Assembly: GCA_002409725.1 (NCBI GenBank)
Contig: DHOI01000022.1
Coordinates: 5,857-11,170 of the forward strand
DNA: 5,314 nucleotides
From: Christensenella sp. UBA5394
GTDB taxonomy: Bacteria; Bacillota; Clostridia; Christensenellales; CAG-138
Direction of reading: 5' to 3'
Shown: in pieces, positions 1 to 5,314 of the stretch
How positions within the stretch are numbered: the stretch's first letter is position 1
How the letters are laid out: each line of letters begins with the position of its first letter
Made by a program: the position numbers and the translations under genes
The notes under the pieces: model-generated
What the model was told of the DNA's origin: nothing
Seen by the model: the letters and a program-made list of their open reading frames with translations, nothing else
Databases searched by the model: none

Positions 1-6
1 ACGGCT

Positions 7-12
7 AGGAGG
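7..12 (+). promoter_or_regulatory. Ribosome binding site of the REC-HD-GYP gene
   Basis: AGGAGG lies six bases before the ATG at 19 and fixes the start of the first gene. The promoter of the operon must lie upstream of the window, since only 18 bases precede the start codon. Confidence 0.85.
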
Positions 13-18
13 GCCGCT

Positions 19-1167
19 ATGTTGCAGCAACGTGAAAAGCCGGTGGTGCTGATCGTTGACGATACGGCGGACAACATCGCGCTGGTAAATGAATTATTAA
101 AAAAGAATTACCGTGTCAAGGCTGCCACCAACGGTGAAAAGGGGCTGGAGGTGGCTAAGAACACGTGCCCGGATATTATCCTCATGGATGTGACCATGCC
201 GGTGATGAATGGTTACGAAGCCTGCCGCAGGCTCAAAGAGGACGAAGCGCTCAAGGATATCCCCGTGCTGTTCCTCACGGCCCGCTCCGATGAAGCGGAT
301 GAAGAACAGGGCTTCCTTCTGGGCGCGGCGGATTATATCGTCAAGCCCGTTAGCCCCTCCACCCTGCTGGCCCGCATCCAAACGCACCTTTCCCTCAAGC
401 GGGCCCGGGATATCTTGGCGGATCAGAACCGCTTCCTCGACGAGGAGGTGCAGCGCCGCACGCGGGATATTTCCCTCATTCAGGAGGCCACCATCCTGGC
501 CATGGCTACCCTGGCGGAAACCCGCGATAACGAGACGGGCGGCCATTTGCAGCGGGCCAAGCTCTATATCCGCGAGCTGGCCGAGGAGATGGGTAAGTTC
601 CTCAAATACCAAGCAGCCCTCACCCCGGAAAAAATCGAGCTGCTCGTCCTTTCCGCCCCGCTGCACGATATTGGCAAGGTCGGCATCCCGGATCAAATTT
701 TATTAAAGCCCGGGAAGCTTACCCCGGAGGAATATGAGATCATGAAAAAACACGCGGTATTGGGCCGGGACGCAATTATGAGCGCCGAAAGCCTGATTGG
801 CGGCGCACAGACCTTCCTGAGCTGTGCCCGGGAGATCGCTTACTCCCATCACGAAAAATGGGATGGCAGCGGCTATCCCCAGGGCCTCTGCGGAGAGGCT
901 ATCCCCCTGCCCGCCCGGCTGATGGCCGTGGTGGACGCTTACGACACGCTCACCTCACGGCGCATATACAAGTCCGCCGTTTCCCACGAAGCGGCCGTAT
1001 CCATCATCGCGGGTGATTCCGGGCGGCATTTCGACCCGGATGTTGTGGTTGCCTTTCTCGCTGCCAAGGATCGGTTCTATCGTATCGCCACCCGATGTAT
1101 GGACTGCACGGTGGGGCTGCTTGCACAGATGCAGGAGAGCCTTCAAGAAATTCGGAGGGCGCCATGA
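19..1167 (+). CDS. Response regulator with HD-GYP c-di-GMP phosphodiesterase output domain
   Basis: This 382-residue cytoplasmic protein probably hydrolyses cyclic-di-GMP when its receiver domain is phosphorylated. The receiver spans about residues 8-125, with acidic pair D14-D15, phosphoacceptor D57, T87 and K109 all in place. A charged, probably coiled-coil linker (about 120-160) leads to an HD-GYP domain (about 160-355). Seen there are E172 and H176 (ETGGH), H216-D217 with K220, H245, H277-H278, GYP at 285-287, D306, and R315 and K318 in the RRIYK stretch, then FDP at 338-340. Spacings match the trinuclear-metal HD-GYP enzyme PmGH as I recall it, so catalysis is expected. The length is typical of REC-HD-GYP regulators. 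AGGAGG at 7-12 supports the ATG at 19. Its stop overlaps the next gene by four bases, so the two are probably translated together. The cognate kinase is not in the window. Family assignment is very secure; activity is inferred. Confidence 0.96.
   Translation: MLQQREKPVVLIVDDTADNIALVNELLKKNYRVKAATNGEKGLEVAKNTCPDIILMDVTMPVMNGYEACRRLKEDEALKDIPVLFLTARSDEADEEQGFLLGAADYIVKPVSPSTLLARIQTHLSLKRARDILADQNRFLDEEVQRRTRDISLIQEATILAMATLAETRDNETGGHLQRAKLYIRELAEEMGKFLKYQAALTPEKIELLVLSAPLHDIGKVGIPDQILLKPGKLTPEEYEIMKKHAVLGRDAIMSAESLIGGAQTFLSCAREIAYSHHEKWDGSGYPQGLCGEAIPLPARLMAVVDAYDTLTSRRIYKSAVSHEAAVSIIAGDSGRHFDPDVVVAFLAAKDRFYRIATRCMDCTVGLLAQMQESLQEIRRAP
1154..1159 (+). promoter_or_regulatory. Ribosome binding site of the membrane GGDEF/HD-GYP gene
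   Basis: GGAGGG sits within the last codons of the first gene, four bases before the ATG at 1164. It selects this ATG over an in-frame ATG at 1095. The 1095 start would add 23 residues without hydrophobic character ahead of a good signal peptide and would lie deep in the upstream gene. Confidence 0.75.
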
Positions 1168-4043
1168 AAGTGAACCGTTTCGTTGCGGCCTGCCTGTCAG
1201 CCTTTCTCCTGCTCCTTTTCGCACCTGTTGCCCTATCGGATGAAACTAGCGAGCCAGCCGTTGGCTTTAGCGGCGACTTTCATGAGTATGGCGCGGTAAT
1301 GCTGCTTGTGGGGCAGGCCTCCGGGCGCATCCTCTATACCAACGGCGCCGCAAAAACCTTTTACGGCTATTCCAAAGAGCAGCTCGCCGCCATGAAATTG
1401 AAGGATACCCACGCCCCGTCCTCCCAGCAGGTTACCTCGAAAGCTCTCCTGAACGGTTCCTCTGCACAGTACCTCCAGCTGGAGCAGCAGCCTGCCAATG
1501 GGGTGCTGCGCACCATGGAGCTGTATTCATACCCGACGATGCTCAATGGCGCTCCCATGCTCTCCGGCACCATCCATGGCGTAACGGATGAGGTCATGCT
1601 GAAAAAAACGCTGCGGTACGCACTCGCCGTGGGCTCTATCCTATCCGCTATCGCCCTGGCCGTTTTGCTGTGCCTGCTGCGCGGGCTCAAAAAGCAGACA
1701 AAGGCGCTGGCCCAGGCCAACAAGGAACTGGAGAACTTCGCCGAGCTCTGGACCACCTTCTATGACGCGGATGCCAGCTACGTATACCTCAAAGACGAAA
1801 ACCTCAATTATGTGCTCGTTAACCGGGCCTTCAAAGAGCTGTATCAACTGCCTTACGACCAGATCATCGGCTTCAACGACTACGCGCTGATGGCCCCAAA
1901 ATACGCGGAAATCTACATGAATACAGACCGGGAGGCGCTGGAGCAAAACAAAATGATCGTACAGGTGACCGCCCGGGGAAACAAGGTCTTCAAATCGACG
2001 AAATTCCCCGTGCGCCTCATGAGCGGAGCTCTGGGCGTGGGTGCCTACGTATCCGATATCACGGAGGAATACCGGCAGCAGCGCGAAAGGGAACGGGCGC
2101 TCAAGCGTAATCGGCTGCTGCTCGACGCGCTCAGCCACAGTTTCGGCAGCACGCAGGAGCAGCTCAATTATGTGCTCAACGGCCTGCTGGAGCTTTCCGG
2201 CAGCCAGTATGGCTATATCTTCTTCTACAACGAGGAAAAGCGGGAGTTCACCATCAATTCCTGGACCCACGGCGTGATGCAGGCCTGCAAGGTGCAGGAT
2301 GAGCCTGCCGTATATAAGCTGGAGGAGACGGGCATTTGGGGCGAGGTCGTGCGGCAGCGCCAGGCCATCATCGTCAATGATTTCGAGCAGCCCAACCCGC
2401 TGCGCAAAGGCCACCCCGAAGGGCATATCGCCCTGAAAAAGTTCATGTCCGTGCCGGTGATCATCGATGACCATATCGTGGCTGCCGTTGGTCTTGCCAA
2501 TAAAGAAACCGATTACGACGAAACCGACGTAAACGAGATGACCATGCTCATGAGCGGCGTGTGGAATGCCGTGAAGCGCCGCGAAACAAACGATACCCTG
2601 GCTTACGAGCGCAATAAATACTACCAAACCCTGCTCTCCATCGGGGATGGCGTAATGGTGGTAGATCGCAACCAGAAAATCGAATTCCTTAATGATGTTG
2701 CCTGCAGGCTCACAGGCTGGTCTTTGGATGAGGCGCGGGGCATGCACTACAAACAGGTCTTCGTCCTTTCTCACCAGCGGGCAGGGGTTAATATCACCGA
2801 TCCCATCGCCAGTGTATTCCGTACCCATGAGATACAGGAGTTGGGCAACCATGCCGTTTTGACCTCCCGGCAGGGCGCGCGTTACGCTTTGGAGGATAGC
2901 GCCGCCCCCATCATCGTGGAGGAATCGGGCACGCTGGCGGGCGTTGTGCTGGTGTTCCGGGATGTGACGGAAAAGAAAGAACAGCAGCGGAGAATCGAAT
3001 ACATGAGCTTCCACGACGCGCTGACCGGGCTGTACAACCGGCGCTTTTTCGAGGAAGAGGTGCGGCGGCTGGATACCGCCCGCAACCGGCCCATCACCAT
3101 CCTCATGGGCGATGTGGATAGCTTAAAGCTTACCAATGATATCTTCGGGCATGCAGCGGGCGATCTGCTGCTGAGCAAGGTGGCCGCAGCTATGCAGAAG
3201 GTATGCCGGGCGGATGACATTATCGCCCGCTGGGGCGGGGATGAATTCGTGCTGTTGCTGCCAAAAACCGGCAGCGAGGAGGCCGAAAAACTGGCCGGAC
3301 GCATCAGCAACGAGCTGAGCTCGCACCAGATCCGGGCTGTGCAATGCAGCATCTCCCTGGGTCACGCCACAAAAACAGCCGATAACGAAGATATCTTGCA
3401 GGTGCTGGGCGCAGCAGAAGCAAAAATGTATGCGGTCAAATCCGTTGAGCGAGCCGATAAACTCAGCCGGGGGATAACCCTGCTGATTAACGCCTTCTTC
3501 GAAAAGAGCGAATCGGAGCGGCAGCACGCCCTGCGCATGCGGGAGCTGTGCAGGCGCATCGGCGGCGCCCTGTGCCTGCCGGAATCCGATATACACCGGC
3601 TCATGGAGGCCGGCTACCTGCATGATATCGGCAAGGTGATTCTCGATCCGGAGCGGCTAAAGGGCATCCTCGCTCTCAATGCTGCGGAAGAAAGCGATAT
3701 GCGCAAGCACCCCGTGATCGGCTACCGTATCCTCAGCTACTTCGACGCCACGCTGGAGCTGGCGGAGGCGGCGCTGGCGCACCACGAAAGCTGGGATGGT
3801 TCCGGCTATCCCAAGGGGCTTTCGGGCGAGCGGATCCCATTCTTCGCCCGTATCCTCACAGCCGTGGAAGCCTACGACCGTATGCTGCATAACCCGGATC
3901 CGGCCCTGGTCAAAACACCGCGCGAGGCCATCCGGGAAATCCGCAACCGCGCGGGCATCCAGTTCGATCCGCGCATCGCCGCCATGCTGGCCGACATGCT
4001 GGAGGCCGAGCCGGACGGCCCTGCAGCCAATCCGGACGCTTGA
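1164..4043 (+). CDS. Membrane sensor with PAS, GAF, PAS, GGDEF and HD-GYP domains (diguanylate cyclase, possible phosphodiesterase)
   Basis: A 959-residue membrane protein expected to make cyclic-di-GMP in response to several inputs. Residues 1-25 form a signal peptide or N-terminal anchor (cleavage possible after ALS, S25). Residues about 30-148 look like a PAS domain outside the membrane (FYGYS at 66-70). A membrane helix follows at 152-172. The cytoplasmic part has PAS (about 190-303, ending SDIT), GAF (about 318-474, with C375 and PEGH at 418-421), PAS (about 484-608, ending RDVT), GGDEF (about 612-773) and HD-GYP (about 775-945). The cyclase has D650, D652, N658, D659 and a canonical GGDEF at 691-695. 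R682-x-x-D685 lies five residues before it, the product-inhibition I-site. The HD-GYP keeps H788, H820-D821, K824, H849, H873-H874 and GYP (881-883), but has E902 where Asp is usual and lacks the RPYR-like stretch. There is no kinase or receiver domain. It is translationally coupled to the upstream phosphodiesterase. Domain calls are secure; the second activity is uncertain. Confidence 0.95.
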   Translation: MKVNRFVAACLSAFLLLLFAPVALSDETSEPAVGFSGDFHEYGAVMLLVGQASGRILYTNGAAKTFYGYSKEQLAAMKLKDTHAPSSQQVTSKALLNGSSAQYLQLEQQPANGVLRTMELYSYPTMLNGAPMLSGTIHGVTDEVMLKKTLRYALAVGSILSAIALAVLLCLLRGLKKQTKALAQANKELENFAELWTTFYDADASYVYLKDENLNYVLVNRAFKELYQLPYDQIIGFNDYALMAPKYAEIYMNTDREALEQNKMIVQVTARGNKVFKSTKFPVRLMSGALGVGAYVSDITEEYRQQRERERALKRNRLLLDALSHSFGSTQEQLNYVLNGLLELSGSQYGYIFFYNEEKREFTINSWTHGVMQACKVQDEPAVYKLEETGIWGEVVRQRQAIIVNDFEQPNPLRKGHPEGHIALKKFMSVPVIIDDHIVAAVGLANKETDYDETDVNEMTMLMSGVWNAVKRRETNDTLAYERNKYYQTLLSIGDGVMVVDRNQKIEFLNDVACRLTGWSLDEARGMHYKQVFVLSHQRAGVNITDPIASVFRTHEIQELGNHAVLTSRQGARYALEDSAAPIIVEESGTLAGVVLVFRDVTEKKEQQRRIEYMSFHDALTGLYNRRFFEEEVRRLDTARNRPITILMGDVDSLKLTNDIFGHAAGDLLLSKVAAAMQKVCRADDIIARWGGDEFVLLLPKTGSEEAEKLAGRISNELSSHQIRAVQCSISLGHATKTADNEDILQVLGAAEAKMYAVKSVERADKLSRGITLLINAFFEKSESERQHALRMRELCRRIGGALCLPESDIHRLMEAGYLHDIGKVILDPERLKGILALNAAEESDMRKHPVIGYRILSYFDATLELAEAALAHHESWDGSGYPKGLSGERIPFFARILTAVEAYDRMLHNPDPALVKTPREAIREIRNRAGIQFDPRIAAMLADMLEAEPDGPAANPDA

Positions 4044-4151
4044 GGGCGCTCTGTGGGCGTGCCGTTTGCGCCTCGCCAATCGTACCGATCCGCTATGCCC
4101 TGCGGCAAAATGGGGCGTGCGTCCAACTTAGGCGGTTCATATTGGGCTGAT
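4044..4151. other. GC-rich 3' tail of the operon, no gene seen
   Basis: This stretch keeps the base composition of the genes but has no start with a ribosome binding site and no recognisable protein. Only short, weak hairpins can be drawn, such as CCGC with GCGG around 4090-4105. It is best read as the 3' untranslated part of the operon before the terminator. Confidence 0.5.
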
Positions 4152-4191
4152 GTAAATAAAAGGCCATGTTTCTGGTCTTTTATTTATTTTT
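4152..4191 (+). terminator. Probable intrinsic terminator of the c-di-GMP operon, possibly bidirectional
   Basis: AAATAAAAGGCCA (4154-4166) pairs with TGGTCTTTTATTT (4173-4185) around a six-base loop, TGTTTC. The stem has 13 pairs including one G-U wobble, and T4153-A4186 and G4152-T4187 extend it to 15. The right arm runs into T-rich sequence (4187-4191, then 4197-4203). The left arm is A-rich, so the mirrored transcript would also have a U-rich 3' side. The stem is mostly A-T apart from the loop-proximal GGCCA, so efficiency is uncertain. It lies about 110 bases after the stop at 4043. Confidence 0.7.
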
Positions 4192-4262
4192 GAATTATTT
4201 TTTATATTAATTATAATTATTTTTATTTTTTAAAAAAACATCTTAATATTTTTTTGATTTGT
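4186..4262. other. Extremely AT-rich intergenic block
   Basis: By direct count, 4171-4260 contains only 8 G or C in 90 bases, half of them in the terminator arm, against clearly GC-rich neighbouring genes. It includes a T6A7 tract (4226-4238) and the palindrome AATTATAATT (4209-4218). No gene is seen. Such tracts are often bent and may bind nucleoid proteins; nothing here proves a role. Confidence 0.6.
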
Positions 4263-4329
4263 TTGCACATTATTTTTAATGCATAACGCAAAATAGCTTA
4301 GACAATCCTCGTCAAATTATTCAGGAGAT

Positions 4330-4371
4330 TTCTGCCGTATAGCCGCAGAATAGGTAATCCCGCAATCTGCG
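4330..4371. other. Pair of mutually exclusive hairpins within a GC-richer island
   Basis: TTCTGC (4330-4335) can pair with GCAGAA (4345-4350). Almost the same middle element, CGCAGA (4344-4349), can instead pair with TCTGCG (4366-4371). The two folds cannot exist together. Each stem has only six pairs. The island around it (4331-4430) has 53 G or C per 100 bases between two very AT-rich blocks. It matches no RNA family that I recognise and could be chance. Confidence 0.3.
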
Positions 4372-4430
4372 CCAGCCCCTGTATTCTCGCCTTTCTTCAC
4401 CAGCACCGGACTGTGCCAAGCAATTTTTTG

Positions 4431-4590
4431 ATTTATCTTTATTCTTATTTATTTTATTTCTAAATTCAATTTGCTGTCGGCCATTATTAATTGCGTTTGT
4501 ATTTTTATAAATTCGGAATTTTTTATTTATTTTATTTTTTTGGAATTTTAAAATAATTTGCCGAAATTCTTTTGAAATTATTCTAGGTTT
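4431..4590. other. Second AT-rich intergenic block
   Basis: Bases 4441-4560 contain 21 G or C in 120 by direct count. The block has several T runs and the palindrome ATTTTAAAAT. The only open frame crossing it is on the - strand (4321-4659). That frame has a GTG start without a Shine-Dalgarno and a low-complexity Lys/Asn/Arg product, so I do not call it a gene. Confidence 0.6.
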
Positions 4591-4610
4591 TTTACGGGGC
4601 TTTTCGGTGG

Positions 4611-4640
4611 CAAAACCGCGTCGGCAGCGGCGTGGTTTTG
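4611..4640. repeat. GC-rich inverted repeat (hairpin)
   Basis: CAAAACCGCG (4611-4620) and CGTGGTTTTG (4631-4640) form a ten-pair stem with one G-U wobble on the + strand (A-C on the other) around a ten-base loop. No T run follows on either side, so it is not a standard terminator. It may be part of a leader, an operator or a degenerate repeat unit. No second copy is in the window. Confidence 0.5.
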
Positions 4641-4707
4641 TATCGAAGGACAGATGCACGGAATCGTTATTCTCAAAGGAGGATAAACGCTTCCCTCTTT
4701 TTTTGGC

Positions 4708-4713
4708 TATAAT
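4708..4713 (+). promoter_or_regulatory. Candidate -10 box of the LysR-family gene promoter
   Basis: TATAAT is a perfect sigma-A type -10 hexamer, about 100 bases before the GTG at 4815, and would give an RNA leader of about 95 bases. No good TTGACA-like -35 lies 16-18 bases upstream (the sequence there is about AAACGC). If real, the promoter is weak or activator-dependent, which would suit an autoregulated LysR gene. A 7-base T run (4698-4704) lies just upstream. Confidence 0.4.
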
Positions 4714-4803
4714 TTAAGAAGATATCATCTATAAGAGTTTCTTGCGGGTTTCTTCATCGCCGCTTATGCACCGCCTTTCATCTGTTGTTTTGCGCATTAT
4801 GCC

Positions 4804-4812
4804 AAGGAGGGG
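4804..4812 (+). promoter_or_regulatory. Ribosome binding site fixing a GTG start
   Basis: AAGGAGGGG ends two bases before GTG at 4815, with its AGGAGG core four bases away. The spacing is short but usable. It supports the GTG start, after which the protein reads straight into the conserved first helix of a LysR DNA-binding domain. Confidence 0.8.
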
Positions 4813-4814
4813 CC

Positions 4815-5314
4815 GTGGAATTCAAAGAATTGGAATCCTTCGTCACCATTGCCAAGGTCAAGAGCTTTTCCAAAGCGGCTTCCCAGCTCTTCCTCACCCA
4901 GCCCGCGCTGAGCAACCACATCGCCAAGCTGGAGGCAGAGCTTGGCATCACCCTCTTTGAGCGTAACAATAAGCGCACCGAGCTGACGCCCGCAGGGCAG
5001 CAATTCTACCTATCCGCCATCGAGATCCTCAACCAGCGGGAGCATGCCCTGCTCAATTTGGAGAAATACCAGGGCAAGATCGAGGGCCTCTTGCAGGTAG
5101 CCACCAGCAGCGTACCCGGCCAATACGTGCTGCCGGATATCCTCACCCGCTTCCATGAAATATACCCGGATGTGACCTTTAACCTCCACCACCTTAGCTC
5201 GCGGGAGGTTACGGATTCGCTGGTCAACGGCGACCTCGATTTCGGCTTTGTGGGGGCCAGCCCGGATAACCGCAACCTCATTTATGAAAAGGTGCAGGAT
5301 GACGAGCTGGTGGT
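4815..5314 (+). CDS. LysR-family transcriptional regulator, 5' part (cut by window end)
   Basis: The first 166 residues of a regulator whose family usually has about 290-305. Translating from GTG at 4815 gives MEFKELESFV, then a winged helix-turn-helix (about residues 3-62) with the LysR signature around FSKAASQLFLTQPALSNHI and LTPAG at 57-61. A linker helix (about 63-88) leads into the substrate-binding-protein-like effector domain, with VPGQYVLP (100-107), YPDV (117-120) and GFVGA (144-148). The PG-x-Y-x-LP and GFVGA motifs recall the CysL/YeiE-like clade often found near sulfur or selenium metabolism genes. That subgroup call is tentative. No frameshift is seen up to the window edge. It probably has its own promoter (TATAAT at 4708), so it is not part of the c-di-GMP operon. 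LysR proteins often control a neighbouring or divergent gene, but no divergent gene is present in the 771 bases upstream. Confidence 0.93.
   Translation, partial: MEFKELESFVTIAKVKSFSKAASQLFLTQPALSNHIAKLEAELGITLFERNNKRTELTPAGQQFYLSAIEILNQREHALLNLEKYQGKIEGLLQVATSSVPGQYVLPDILTRFHEIYPDVTFNLHHLSSREVTDSLVNGDLDFGFVGASPDNRNLIYEKVQDDELV

Noticed and set aside
1095..1163. Longer N-terminus for the membrane protein from ATG at 1095
   Set aside because: It lies inside the upstream gene, lacks a ribosome binding site and would put 23 unrelated residues ahead of a clean signal peptide. The ATG at 1164 has GGAGGG and a typical coupled overlap.
1641..3014. Long minus-strand open frame (457 codons) opposite the membrane protein
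   Set aside because: It is a shadow of the GC-rich coding strand. It has no recognisable domain, while the + strand frame has well-defined PAS and GAF domains throughout.
4606..4620. Resemblance to the T-box motif (TGGNACCGCG)
   Set aside because: The sequence is TGGCAAAACCGCG, with three extra bases in the tRNA-binding bulge. There is no visible specifier stem, no following terminator, and the downstream gene is a regulator, not an amino acid gene.
4321..4659. Minus-strand open frame of 112 codons in the spacer
   Set aside because: It begins with GTG without a Shine-Dalgarno, spans regions of quite different composition, and its product is low-complexity Lys/Asn/Arg-rich with no family resemblance.
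4044..4814. Cyclic-di-GMP riboswitch next to the c-di-GMP genes
   Set aside because: I looked for the conserved class I core around CACGCACAGGGCAAACC and GGACGCAAAG and did not find it on either strand; GGCAAAACC at 4609 is only a partial chance match.
4742..4960. Plus-strand open frame overlapping the LysR gene start
   Set aside because: It is out of frame with a clear LysR helix-turn-helix, has no ribosome binding site and an unstructured Arg/Gly/His-rich product.

Overview
The window is ordinary bacterial chromosome: GC-rich genes with strong AGGAGG-type ribosome binding sites, separated by one very AT-rich intergenic stretch. The Shine-Dalgarno strength, the style of the sensory domains and the LysR subtype suggest a GC-rich member of the Firmicutes (Clostridia-like). 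This is an inference from sequence character, not a proven placement.

Bases 19-4043 hold a two-gene cyclic-di-GMP signalling unit on the + strand. The first gene is a cytoplasmic response regulator with a receiver domain joined to an HD-GYP phosphodiesterase domain. All metal-ligand and phosphate-contact positions I can map are present. The second gene starts inside the stop codon of the first (ATGA overlap). It encodes a 959-residue membrane sensor: signal peptide, extracytoplasmic PAS-like domain, one membrane helix, PAS, GAF, PAS, GGDEF and HD-GYP. Its GGDEF half looks fully active and has an intact inhibitory site. Its HD-GYP half keeps the HD, HHE and GYP motifs but has lost several positions used for metal and phosphate binding. 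The simplest reading is a coupled pair in which the membrane protein mainly makes c-di-GMP and the response regulator degrades it, each under its own input. No histidine kinase for the receiver domain is visible; it may lie upstream of the window or elsewhere.

Bases 4044-4814 (771 bases) contain no convincing gene. A GC-rich tail of about 110 bases leads into a long hairpin with U-rich flanks (4152-4187), which probably ends the operon. Two extremely AT-rich blocks (about 4186-4262 and 4431-4590) flank a roughly 100-base island of 53% GC that can form two mutually exclusive small hairpins. A further GC-rich hairpin (4611-4640), a Shine-Dalgarno-like sequence with no start codon after it, and a perfect TATAAT box (4708-4713) precede the last gene.

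Bases 4815-5314 are the first 166 codons of a LysR-family transcription regulator that starts with GTG and runs off the end of the window. Its own promoter and the terminator before it suggest a unit separate from the c-di-GMP pair. Its target is unknown; the neighbouring genes past the window edge would be informative.
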